DNA of 29,089 nt from positions 1 to 29,089 of the forward strand of contig CAXBAF010000038.1 in assembly GCA_963973795.1 (NCBI GenBank). Reading direction: 5' to 3'. Position 1 is the first letter of the stretch. Each line of letters starts with the position of its first letter. The position numbers and the translations under genes were made by a program. The notes below the pieces were generated by a model, which saw nothing but the letters and a program-made list of their open reading frames with translations, searched no databases and was not told the origin of the DNA. Source of the stretch: UBA1926 sp002337215 (GTDB taxonomy: Bacteria > Planctomycetota > Phycisphaerae > Phycisphaerales > UBA1924). Shown one piece after another: positions 1-7,674 of the stretch.

Positions 1-18
1 CGCATCGGGCCCGATGCG
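1..18. repeat. Perfect 18-bp palindrome at the window edge
   Basis: CGCATCGGGCCCGATGCG reads the same on both strands and begins at base 1. With no loop it would be a poor RNA hairpin, so it may be a chance dyad or an assembly edge. The rest of 1-186 shows no convincing gene, only weak open frames typical of high-GC DNA. Confidence 0.4.
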
Positions 19-186
19 CACGGCCAGATCCATCCGGGCGGCCGCATTCAAGAGCCGCCCGGCCCCAGGGGATGGCACCACAGCGACGCGCACCACGCCG
101 GCGCACGCCGAACAGAACTCCCGACATCCTCACACCGATCGGAGCAACACCGATCGGCCTCGACGGCAGAACACCGCCTCACTGAA

Positions 187-220
187 GCGCCGGCCCGGGG
201 CTCTCACCCGGTACCGGCGC
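187..220 (-). terminator. Possible hairpin terminator of the FG-GAP gene
   Basis: GCGCCGG (187-193) pairs with CCGGCGC (214-220), and short G/C runs inside the loop can extend the stem. It lies 14 bp beyond the stop codon of the minus-strand gene at 234. There is no clear T-run on the minus strand, so intrinsic termination is uncertain. Confidence 0.3.
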
Positions 221-233
221 ACCCCACGAATCA

Positions 234-1961
234 TCACACGCCGGAGAACCACCGCGCATAGGTCTGCACATCCGCCAGATCGAACACCCCGTCGCCGTTC
301 AGATCGGCCGAGGGAACCGCGCCGACAAACGCCGAGACGAAACCCGCGACATCCGCCAGATCGAGCGTGTCGTCACCGTTGAAGTCGGCCGGATGGAACG
401 GCGCCCGCACCTTCAGAATCTGATTGGTCGCGACACCGGGGATCGTCGTCGAGGTCCCGTCGAGCCACTCGACACGGACCCAATCGAGTGTGTCGACCGG
501 ACCGAGCCCGAAGTGCGCCCCGTGCTCACCCGACGAGCAGTGGTTCGGACCGCCATCGATCATCTGCATGTGCGGGCCCTTGTCGCTCAGGATCCGCACC
601 ACCGCGCCGAACCCACCCGGCGCCAGGCTCTCCCGCACCGTCGTGTCGAGCTCGACACGCAGCCAGTTCGTACCCGGCCCGCTGAGATCATTGCGCCACA
701 CACCGATCGGCTTGGCTTCGAACCCGCCGCTCGTGAACACGACAAGGTCCTGGTCCCCGTCGTTGTCCATGTCGAAGTTCACGAACCCGCGACCCCCGAG
801 GAAGTGGTCAAAGCCGCACGCCTCCGCGATCTGCGCGTACCCGCTCCGTCCGCTCCGCTTGTACATCCTCGCCCGCGTGGTGTCCGCGTTCTGCGTGCTC
901 AGGATCTCCTCGTACCCATCGTGATCGACATCGACCATGAGCACGCCCCACGCCCAGCCGGCGCGGTTCACACCCATCTCGATCCCGACCTCTTCAAACC
1001 CGCCCTGAGGCAGTTGCCGGTAGAGCAGGTTCCCCGAGTTCGGAACGCCCTCATACTCGATCGACGACGCGTAGAAATCGAACAGCCCGTCACGATCGAA
1101 ATCACCGATCGCGATGCCCATCCCGTTCGCAGCGAGCAAGCGCTCGACCGTGGATGTCGCGTTCGTGAACGTCCCGTCGCCGTTCCCGCGGAAGTACCGG
1201 CTCGTCCCGTGGTCCGCGATCAGCACGATATCCAGAATGCCGTCGCGTTCCATGTCCGCGAAGCTCACCGCGAACCCAGAAACAAACCGGTCCAGGTGCG
1301 GCGTCAGACCCGCCTCATCGGTCACGTCCTCGAACCGCTCCTCGCCGGTCTCCTTCATGAGGTTCCGGTAGAGCCGGTTGCCCTGCTGCCCGGTCGAATA
1401 CGCCGTCGAGAACAGATCGAGATCCCCGTCCTCGTCATAGTCGCCGAACGCGACGCACATCGGGTCGAACGCGTTCACCCGGTTCGCGAGCCCGAGCTGC
1501 TCGGCCACCTCGCTGAACGTCCCGTCACCGTTGTTGCGGTACACCAGGTTCTCACCCGCACGCGGGATCCCGTCGAGCGACCCGGCGCTCGACACGCTGA
1601 TGTCCATCCAGCCGTCACCGTTGTAGTCCGCCGCCGTCGCGCTCGTGCCGTAGTGCAGGTTCGCGATGCCCCACGCCGACGCCCGCTCGGTGAACGTCCC
1701 GTCACCGTTGTTCATAAACAACCGGTCCGGCCTGTTCGCATCAGAGATGACAAACAGATCCTGCCAGCCGTCGTTGTTGAAATCGCCCACCGCGCCGCCG
1801 CTCAGGTTGTGCCCGTGCGGCTGGTTGAACGGGTTGTGGTTGAACGCCACAATCCCCGATTCCTCCGAGACCTCGGTAAACGACAACACCTGCGCAGACG
1901 CCATCGGCGCACCGCACAACACGCACACGATCAACGCGCGCGACATCCCCGTCGAGTTCAT
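234..1961 (-). CDS. Secreted FG-GAP/VCBS repeat protein with ASPIC/UnbV domain and C-terminal dockerin-like repeats
   Basis: 575 aa. The start is the ATG at 1961, behind AAAGGAA at about 6 nt; an in-frame start 13 codons upstream would push the signal peptide inward. The N-terminus is a signal peptide ending near APMASAQ. At least six FG-GAP/VCBS units follow, with D-x-D/N-x-D-G calcium loops (DFNNDGWQD, DYDEDGDLD, DFDRDGLFD, DMDNDGDQD) and 'LYRNNGDGTF' phrases, consistent with a beta-propeller. An ASPIC/UnbV-type module lies at roughly 415-490 (NWLRVEL, HFGLG, VRVEWLDG). The last ~65 residues hold two LDLADV/ADLNGDG repeats of the phycisphaeral GC-type dockerin, probably an anchoring signal. 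The ligand is unknown. The gene stands alone, divergent from the decarboxylase at 2217. Confidence 0.9.
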   Translation of the reverse strand: MNSTGMSRALIVCVLCGAPMASAQVLSFTEVSEESGIVAFNHNPFNQPHGHNLSGGAVGDFNNDGWQDLFVISDANRPDRLFMNNGDGTFTERASAWGIANLHYGTSATAADYNGDGWMDISVSSAGSLDGIPRAGENLVYRNNGDGTFSEVAEQLGLANRVNAFDPMCVAFGDYDEDGDLDLFSTAYSTGQQGNRLYRNLMKETGEERFEDVTDEAGLTPHLDRFVSGFAVSFADMERDGILDIVLIADHGTSRYFRGNGDGTFTNATSTVERLLAANGMGIAIGDFDRDGLFDFYASSIEYEGVPNSGNLLYRQLPQGGFEEVGIEMGVNRAGWAWGVLMVDVDHDGYEEILSTQNADTTRARMYKRSGRSGYAQIAEACGFDHFLGGRGFVNFDMDNDGDQDLVVFTSGGFEAKPIGVWRNDLSGPGTNWLRVELDTTVRESLAPGGFGAVVRILSDKGPHMQMIDGGPNHCSSGEHGAHFGLGPVDTLDWVRVEWLDGTSTTIPGVATNQILKVRAPFHPADFNGDDTLDLADVAGFVSAFVGAVPSADLNGDGVFDLADVQTYARWFSGV

Positions 1962-2098
1962 GTCGATTCCTTTGCGCTTGCTTTCGCAGACCGCCGCCAA
2001 GAACAGGCGACTTCATCAATTCTCACCGCGAACGCGGTGTTTTCTGAACAGGAAAGCGCATCCCCACGCGTTCCATCCCGAGAGAACGGGACCCCGCA

Positions 2099-2127
2099 GT
2101 TATACAGGAATCGGGGTTCCACTGCAA
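2099..2127 (-). promoter_or_regulatory. Possible sigma70-type promoter for the FG-GAP gene
   Basis: On the minus strand TTGCAG (2127-2122) and TATAAC (2104-2099) are separated by 17 bp in the divergent intergenic region, in a locally AT-richer patch. This would give a leader of about 130 nt before the ATG at 1961. Judged by eye only. Confidence 0.4.
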
Positions 2128-2216
2128 ACGAAAAAATACGAAGTTTTCTGACAGGCCCCCGCTGCACACGCATCACACCCGCCAACCCGCCGCCCCGGCC
2201 CGCCCAATGATCGTCC

Positions 2217-3731
2217 ATGCACGAACAGGCCGATCCCGCCACAACCCCGACGCCGAACCACATGACCCCCGATGAGTTCCGCGCCGAGGGACACCGCATG
2301 GTCGACGCCATCGCCGACTACATGCGCACCGTCGAGTCCATGCCCGTCACCCCCGCCGAACCGCCCGGGTCCGTGCTCGACGCGCTCCCCGATCGAGCCC
2401 CCGAGAACCCCGAGCCCTGGGACGACATCCACCGAGACCTCGACCGGCTCATCGTCCCCAACCTCACCCACTGGCAGCACCCCGGCTTCTTCGCCTATTT
2501 CTCGTGCAACGCCTCGGGGCCCGGCATCCTCGGCGAGATCGCCAGCGCCGGGCTCAACGTCAACGGCATGCTCTGGTCCACCAGCCCCGCCGCCACCGAA
2601 CTCGAGACCCGCGTTCTCGACTGGTGCCGCGACGCGTTCGATCTTCCCGAGGCATTCACCGGCAACGGCGTGATCCAGGGCACCGCATCAGAAGCCACAC
2701 TTATCGCCCTCCTCGCCGCCCGGCACCGTGCTCGCTCCGCCGATCCGCACGCCGCCGAGCGTGCCGTCCTCCTGACCTCCACACAGGCCCACTCCTCGGT
2801 CATCAAGGCCGCGATGATCGCCGGCCTCGCCGAGAGCCCCGACCACCACGGCCCGGACACCCGCGTCCGCCTCATCGCGACCGACCCCGATGGCTCGATG
2901 GACCGCGACGACCTCGCGCGCACCGTCGCGGCCGTCCACGCCGAAGGCCGCGAGGTTCTCATGGTCAGCGCCACCGCCGGCACCACCGGCACCGGCGCGA
3001 CCGACGACGCCGAGGCCATCCGCGAAACCCTCGAGCGCGCGCACGAATCTGAACACGGCGCACCCTGGCGGGGCTGGCTCCACCTCGACGCCGCCTGGCT
3101 CGGCGTCGCCGCGATCTGCCCCGAACATCGAACCGTGCTCGCCGGCGCCCGCGTCGCCGACAGTCTCTGCGTCAATCCGCACAAGTGGCTGCTCACCAAC
3201 TTCGACTGCGACCTCTTCTGGGTCCGCGACCGCGACGCGCTCACCAACGCCCTCTCGATCACCCCCGAGTACCTGAGGAACCAGCAGTCCGACGCCGGCA
3301 CCGTCATCGACTACCGCGACTGGCAGATCCCGCTGGGCCGACGCTTCCGTGCGCTCAAGCTCTGGTTCGTGATCCGTCACTACGGCCTCGAGGGCCTCCG
3401 CGCCCACATCCGCCGGCACATCGCCTGGGCCGAGTGGTTCGCCGAGCAGATCACGACCGATCCCACCCTCGAACTCGTCTGCCCACGCCGGGCCGCGCTC
3501 GTCTGCTTCCGCCTGGTCAACGCGACGGACGAGCAGAACAAGTCGCTGCTCACCCGGATCAACGCGTCCGGTGAGATCTTCCTGAGCCACACCGCCGCAC
3601 CGGGGGATGGGCGGCACGCGATCCGGTTCGTCCCCGGCGCGACGAGCACCGAGTTCCGCCACGTCGCGAGGGCATGGGAGATCATCCGCGAGGCGGCGCA
3701 CAAAACCGCGGCCGGCCCGGCGAATCGCTAG
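2217..3731 (+). CDS. Group II PLP-dependent decarboxylase (aromatic amino acid decarboxylase family)
   Basis: 504 aa, the usual length for the family. It matches the aromatic-L-amino-acid/glutamate group II decarboxylases: N-terminal MTPDEFRAEG..MVD..ADY helix, HWQHPGFFAYF substrate-site segment, GVIQGTASEA cofactor-binding turn, HLDAAWLG with the pyridine-nitrogen Asp, and VNPHKW with the PLP lysine at K323. The expected reaction is decarboxylation of an aromatic L-amino acid to its amine and CO2 in the cytoplasm; the exact substrate cannot be read from sequence. No good ribosome-binding site marks the start; an ATG 15 codons in (2262, MTPDEF) is an alternative. A lipoprotein gene starts 9 bp after the stop, so the two may share a transcript. 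Confidence 0.9.
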   Translation: MHEQADPATTPTPNHMTPDEFRAEGHRMVDAIADYMRTVESMPVTPAEPPGSVLDALPDRAPENPEPWDDIHRDLDRLIVPNLTHWQHPGFFAYFSCNASGPGILGEIASAGLNVNGMLWSTSPAATELETRVLDWCRDAFDLPEAFTGNGVIQGTASEATLIALLAARHRARSADPHAAERAVLLTSTQAHSSVIKAAMIAGLAESPDHHGPDTRVRLIATDPDGSMDRDDLARTVAAVHAEGREVLMVSATAGTTGTGATDDAEAIRETLERAHESEHGAPWRGWLHLDAAWLGVAAICPEHRTVLAGARVADSLCVNPHKWLLTNFDCDLFWVRDRDALTNALSITPEYLRNQQSDAGTVIDYRDWQIPLGRRFRALKLWFVIRHYGLEGLRAHIRRHIAWAEWFAEQITTDPTLELVCPRRAALVCFRLVNATDEQNKSLLTRINASGEIFLSHTAAPGDGRHAIRFVPGATSTEFRHVARAWEIIREAAHKTAAGPANR

Positions 3732-3740
3732 AGTGCTCCG

Positions 3741-4358
3741 ATGACCCATGCCATGCGCACGATCCTGCTCGCGTCGGCCCTGCTCGCGTTCCTCAACACG
3801 CTGACCGGCTGTGCGGGCCGGGCCGAGTCGCGCACGTTCGAGATCCCCGCGGGCCGATACAACGAGGCGATCGTCGCGACGCGCGACACGCTCCGCGCCT
3901 CTGGGTACACGCTCGAACGCATCGACGCGACCGCCGGCGAGATCACCACCACCGAGCGCACCGTCACGGGTCTCGCGAGCCCGTTCGCCTCGGAGAACCG
4001 CAGCCTCTCGGGCGTCGCCGCGGACACGCTGACCAACCGGCCCCGGACCGTCCGCGTCCGTTTCCGCGACGCCCGCGATCCGCAATCACCCCCCGCGCCG
4101 GACGCCCCCGTGCGCGCCGAGGTCGAAGCGGTGATCTGGAAACGGATCCAGCCCGGCCGACGCGTCGAGACCGAGACGACGTTCCGCGGACGCGTCGCCC
4201 GCGACCCCGCGGAGATCCGCCGGGGCGTCAACGCGGGCACCCCCGTCCCGGTCCGCCTGGACCATGACTACGCGCGCGTTCTCGCCCGCAGGATCACCGA
4301 GCGCCTCGCGCGCACGGACCACGATCACGCAGACCACAACGACGACGCAGCGCAATAA
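3741..4358 (+). CDS. Predicted lipoprotein, hypothetical
   Basis: 205 aa. A short signal peptide ends in lipobox LTGC with the lipidated cysteine at C24. The mature part has a beta-rich start (RTFEIPAGRYNEAIVATRDTLRASGYTLERID), then TTTERTVTGL and a region rich in Arg, Pro and Asp, ending in a His/Asp-rich tail (DHDHADHNDDAAQ) that might bind metal. I do not recognise the family. It lies 9 bp behind the decarboxylase and just before a strong terminator, so it is probably the last gene of that short unit. No functional link to the decarboxylase is evident. Confidence 0.75.
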   Translation: MTHAMRTILLASALLAFLNTLTGCAGRAESRTFEIPAGRYNEAIVATRDTLRASGYTLERIDATAGEITTTERTVTGLASPFASENRSLSGVAADTLTNRPRTVRVRFRDARDPQSPPAPDAPVRAEVEAVIWKRIQPGRRVETETTFRGRVARDPAEIRRGVNAGTPVPVRLDHDYARVLARRITERLARTDHDHADHNDDAAQ

Positions 4359-4360
4359 GA

Positions 4361-4384
4361 AAGCGGCGCCGGGCGCCGCTTTTC
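4361..4384. terminator. Bidirectional intrinsic terminator
   Basis: AAGCGGCGCC (4361-4370) and GGCGCCGCTT (4372-4381) are exact reverse complements, flanked by TTTTCT on the plus side and TTTCTT on the minus side. It lies 3 bp after the lipoprotein stop and also serves the convergent LuxR gene ending at 4461. Confidence 0.85.
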
Positions 4385-4460
4385 TACTCATAAATCGGGT
4401 GTTCGTGGTGTGTGTTCAGGTTGTTGACCCGTGAACAACGGGCATCCTGTGTCGAGCCGC

Positions 4461-5381
4461 TCAGTCGCGCGACGCGGGGATGCTCGACGAGTCCAACCGC
4501 TGCGCGGTCACACCGGAGCCCCCCTGCAGCCGGGTCGCGGCCTTGGGCATGGGCCGAACCTCCGCGAATCCCTCCGCCTGCGGCGTCGGGGGCGGCGTGT
4601 CCATCGCGGGCGCGTGGCCCAGCGCCTTGGCGACCAGTTCGCCCCGGCTCGACGCGTCGAGCTTGCGGTGCAGGCTCTTGACGTGATCGTGCACGGTGTG
4701 GGGGCTGCGGCCCAATTCCTCGGCGATCACCCGGACACTCTTGCCGATCACCAGCAGTTCGAGCACTTCCTGCTCCCGGGCGGTAAGCCAACGCGAACTC
4801 GTCGCCTTCGACTCGCCGATCGAGACCAGCGCCCGACGGACAAGCAGATTGTGGATGACGCCGAGCAACTCGAACTGACCCGGCTTGGGCTCGGCGCCCT
4901 GCTCGGCCAGCGCGACCATCGAGATCATGTGCCGACCCGGCTCGGTATGCCCGAGAGGCGAGGCCGCGACGAGCACATCGGTAATCGGTGTGTTCTGCCA
5001 GAGCCGACCGATCCCGTGCGTCCGCCAGTCGCTCGAGCCGACCAGGTCGCCGATTCTCCCGAGGACGACCTCGGACTCGATCGCGAACCCGAGATCATTC
5101 AGCCGCTCCGCCTTGGAGCGGACCGCGAGCTCGACCCCGTCGTCGGCGGCGAGCCCGGGAGACGCCGCGAATCCCGCGGCCTCGAGCGAGAGCGTCCGTG
5201 AACCGCCCGACGAATTGGTGATGAGAATACACGCACGCGAGGGCGCCACGACGCCGCGCAATACCGCCGAGGCCCGGTCGAGCCAATCAAGGGTCGCGAC
5301 GGCGGGGAGCCGGCACGCCTCTTCGGTCATCCGTACAGCGGCTCGGATGGTCTCAAAGCGGGGGGTCCCGACCTGTGTCAT
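4461..5381 (-). CDS. LuxR-family transcriptional regulator
   Basis: 306 aa. The start is fixed by a strong AAGGAGG six nt before the ATG at 5381; an upstream ATG nine codons earlier has no such site. The C-terminal LuxR/GerE helix-turn-helix begins near residue 199 (LTAREQEVLELL, then GKSVRVIAEELGRSPHTVHDHVKSLHRKL) and is followed by a ~45-residue disordered tail. The N-terminal ~190 residues form an unrecognised, possibly GAF-like, sensor region; no receiver Asp pocket, autoinducer-domain signature or membrane segment was seen. It probably binds DNA as a dimer in response to a small ligand or protein. It stands alone, with a 591-bp upstream gap that may include its own operator. Confidence 0.85.
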   Translation of the reverse strand: MTQVGTPRFETIRAAVRMTEEACRLPAVATLDWLDRASAVLRGVVAPSRACILITNSSGGSRTLSLEAAGFAASPGLAADDGVELAVRSKAERLNDLGFAIESEVVLGRIGDLVGSSDWRTHGIGRLWQNTPITDVLVAASPLGHTEPGRHMISMVALAEQGAEPKPGQFELLGVIHNLLVRRALVSIGESKATSSRWLTAREQEVLELLVIGKSVRVIAEELGRSPHTVHDHVKSLHRKLDASSRGELVAKALGHAPAMDTPPPTPQAEGFAEVRPMPKAATRLQGGSGVTAQRLDSSSIPASRD

Positions 5382-5972
5382 GGCAATCCTCCTTGTCAAG
5401 AACTTCACCGGGAAGTACGCACCGATGCGCCGACGAGAGCGTGCAATGCAACACAGTTCCCGTGCAACGGTTCCCCGGGTCAGCCCTTGGCCGACTCCAG
5501 TCTAATACGATTATCGGTTCCGATTGCCAGATCGGGTGACCGATTTGCGGTTTTCTCTCGCAAGAACAGGTGGGTGGTTGGATATCCCCCCACTCCAGTA
5601 GGTCTTGCGACAAAGTCAGCATATTTTGCGCAGATTGCCACGAAATCGACAGCGCCCCGCGTGGCGGGCTCGGAATGGGGGTCGATCGGGCCTCGCGACG
5701 CCTCCATCGAGAGGATCTCGGGCCTACTGAGGATCGTCTTTGTAAGTCACTGACTTGAAGAAAGTTAGAGCAACCGCCCACGAAAACGGGGGCTCGGGTG
5801 GCATTTCCCGAAACCTGAGGCACATTGGTAGGGACACGCCAACCGGGCAGAGCCGGGCTCTGTTCGTGATTCGCTGGTCTCTCCATCGGTTTCGATCGGT
5901 GTGACGCCGTGTGAATTCCCCTTTGTTGTGTGGGGATGGATTGTCTCGGAGTGATAGAGAGAGACACGCTGC
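5382..5972. other. 591-bp intergenic region, AT-richer than its surroundings
   Basis: It separates divergent genes (luxR-type at 5381 minus, hypothetical at 5973 plus). Open frames here are short, lack ribosome-binding sites and do not look like proteins. It holds a TGCAA repeat group near the regulator and several GATCGG/CGATCGG-like words (5521-5540, 5890-5905). It likely carries promoters for both genes; I could not place a convincing -35/-10 pair. Confidence 0.5.
5442..5467. promoter_or_regulatory. TGCAA repeat cluster upstream of the LuxR-type gene
   Basis: TGCAA occurs at 5442-5446, 5447-5451 and 5463-5467; the first and third are 21 bp apart, about two helical turns. The cluster sits 61-86 bp upstream of the regulator start, where an autoregulatory operator or promoter element could lie. 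Weak evidence. Confidence 0.2.
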
Positions 5973-6614
5973 ATGACGGTTCTTGCCGGACACTTTGATA
6001 CGCCATTCCCGGCAGTGGACTGGCAGCCCGAAGCGATGGCGCTCCTTGATGAGCGTCATCTAGCGGTCTGGACTCACGCGCAATCTCGAAAATCGCAATT
6101 CGCAGCCAGCCTGGGCCAGTTCTTGGGCTCGCAGCACGAGACCGATGTCGTCGCCCTCTATGGACGCTACATCACCGATCTCGACTCGTTCTGCCACCAG
6201 CTCGAGCGAGCGATCCCCGTCGATCGGCTCGAACGCCGTCTCGATGGGACCGACAGCGTCACCGAAGCGCTCCGCAGCCGGCAGACGCTGCGAGGCCGGA
6301 GCGTGGCACGCTCGCGCTACCTGATCTGGAACGACGCGGATGTCCTGCTTCGCGCCGACCCGGCCCTGTTCGGCGCCCTGGTCGACGCGATGCTGGGTGT
6401 CTGCGCCGAGGCGGAGTACGCCAGCGAGGACCTGCTGCTGATTCAGCGGTGCGTCTTCCTGGGCGGGGCGGCGATCGCCGACTACGCCGAGGAACCCCAG
6501 GGCCAGTTCAGGGCCTGGCTGCCCGACGGCCTGGGCGACCCGTTCTGGGCCCTCGTCACGGGCGTCCAGACCCCCGACGTCAAATGCGCGCACGTCGACG
6601 AGCTCATGCCCTGA
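5973..6614 (+). CDS. Conserved-looking hypothetical protein, 213 aa
   Basis: Not recognised with confidence. It is a soluble protein with no signal peptide or membrane segment. Its composition looks like a real globular protein: well-mixed charged and hydrophobic residues, and segments such as MTVLAGHFDTPFPAVDWQP, AVWTHAQSRKSQF, GRYITDLDSFCHQLERAIP, SRYLIWNDADVLLR and EDLLLIQRCVFLGG. YLIWNDADVL looks like a buried beta strand ending in acids. The order 'GRYITDLDSF ... LIW(N/R)DA' faintly recalls barstar-like folds, but that is only a guess. The start ATG has no strong ribosome-binding site. A 295-bp gap with a LacI-type operator follows, so it is probably transcribed alone. Confidence 0.7.
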   Translation: MTVLAGHFDTPFPAVDWQPEAMALLDERHLAVWTHAQSRKSQFAASLGQFLGSQHETDVVALYGRYITDLDSFCHQLERAIPVDRLERRLDGTDSVTEALRSRQTLRGRSVARSRYLIWNDADVLLRADPALFGALVDAMLGVCAEAEYASEDLLLIQRCVFLGGAAIADYAEEPQGQFRAWLPDGLGDPFWALVTGVQTPDVKCAHVDELMP

Positions 6615-6765
6615 GCAACGCACTCTGACCATTCCACGCGGACGCTCTTGGCAGGCCGCCCAGCGGCGACAAGAGCTCGCGGACCCTCGCGACGGGCCGT
6701 CCGGGCCGACTCCCATCCCACAATCTCGGTATTTCCGGACCAGAAGTTCGCAATTCACTGGCGAC

Positions 6766-6789
6766 CAGACTGTAAACGTTTACAGTCTG
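6766..6789. promoter_or_regulatory. Perfect 24-bp palindrome, LacI/GalR-family operator candidate
   Basis: The centre is TGTAAACGTTTACA, extended to 12 perfect base pairs on each side with a CG dyad axis. This fits the LacI/GalR/CcpA operator pattern (TGnAAnCGnTTnCA). It lies 121 bp upstream of the exported-protein gene at 6910, in the 295-bp gap after the hypothetical gene ending at 6614. The likely role is repression of the 6910-8526 gene pair by a sugar-responsive LacI-type regulator encoded elsewhere; none is in this window. The rest of the gap shows no gene. Confidence 0.75.
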
Positions 6790-6909
6790 TCTTGATACAG
6801 GAACGAACACCGCACCATTCAGGTGTGTGATACGGCCCGCAGGGGAGTCGCGCGTGGGGCGCGGCCCGGGTGGTATCGCTGCGTTCTCAACGTATCGAAG
6901 GGACACCAT

Positions 6910-7602
6910 ATGATCACCAACACCGCTATCGCTGCGCTCACGCTTTCCGCGGGCTTCGCCTTCGGATCGGTTATCCAGATCGATTTCGGCGATCTCAACA
7001 ACCAGACCGGGGGCAATGTCAACAACATCACCCACCTCCAGAACCCGCTGTTCAACCTCGTCGACACCACCGGCGTCGGCAGCGGCATCGGGCTCGACGT
7101 CACCGACGTTTTCTGGCCCGGTTCCAACACCGGTGGCACCGGCGCTCCCACCGGGGCAGCCAGCGGCATCGCGCCCAGCGCAACCGCCGACAACCTGTTC
7201 GGCTCTGTCAGCCCGTTCGGCGGGTTCACCGAGCCCACCGGCGGGTTCGTCCTCTCGGGCCTCGACGCGTCCGGCCAGACCCTCTACGACTTCAGCTTCT
7301 TCGCCTCGCGCATGAACGTAAGCGACAGCCGGTGGACCAAGTACGACGCGACCGGCACCAACTCCGGAACCGCCTCGCTCAACACCTCCAACAACACCGA
7401 CACGCTCGTCACCATCGCGGGCATCTCCGCCGATGCCAACGGCGAGATCTTCATCGGCGTGGGCGCCGATAGCCGCAACGACAACAGCTTCGGCTTCTAC
7501 TACCTCGGCTACCTCGAGATCGAGACCAGGCCGGTCCCCGCGCCCGGGGCGTTCGCGGTCCTCGCGGGCGGTGGGCTGATGTGCGCGCGCCGTCGCCGCT
7601 GA
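6910..7602 (+). CDS. Exported beta-rich protein with PAPGA-RRRR (PEP-CTERM-like) tail
   Basis: 230 aa. The ATG at 6910 is preferred because AAGGGA precedes it and a signal peptide follows at once (ITNTAIAALTLSAGFAFGS); the frame is open upstream but would bury the signal. The mature part (IQIDFGDLNNQTGGNVNNI ... LSGLDASGQTLYDFSFFASR ... FGFYYLGYLEI) looks like a jelly-roll/beta-sandwich domain common in exported proteins of planctomycetes and verrucomicrobia. The end is VPAPGAF, a short hydrophobic stretch and CARRRR, a cell-surface sorting signal of PEP-CTERM type. No catalytic motif was seen. An SGNH-like gene with the same tail follows after 72 bp with no terminator between, so the two are probably an operon behind the LacI-type palindrome. 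Confidence 0.85.
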   Translation: MITNTAIAALTLSAGFAFGSVIQIDFGDLNNQTGGNVNNITHLQNPLFNLVDTTGVGSGIGLDVTDVFWPGSNTGGTGAPTGAASGIAPSATADNLFGSVSPFGGFTEPTGGFVLSGLDASGQTLYDFSFFASRMNVSDSRWTKYDATGTNSGTASLNTSNNTDTLVTIAGISADANGEIFIGVGADSRNDNSFGFYYLGYLEIETRPVPAPGAFAVLAGGGLMCARRRR

Positions 7603-7674
7603 GCCAGAACCCGAGCCTCTTCATCAACCACACGGTCGTTCGACACGGAACAGATTGATACCAGGAGTTTGTTC

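Noticed and set aside
1..135. Open minus-strand stretch running off the left edge (reads PSPGAGRLLNAAARMDLAV)
   Set aside because: Slightly protein-like and recalling PAPGA tails, but it is 45 codons at most after an in-frame stop, lacks the RRRR end and a good start. Not enough to call a gene.
393..2210. 605-codon open frame on the plus strand opposite the FG-GAP gene
   Set aside because: Arg/Pro/Val/His-rich translation with no domain, and the minus strand encodes clear repeats and a signal peptide. Long antisense frames are expected at this GC content.
5480..6006. Small open frames on both strands in the luxR-side intergenic region
   Set aside because: They overlap each other, lack ribosome-binding sites and show no protein-like pattern; the region is better read as regulatory DNA.
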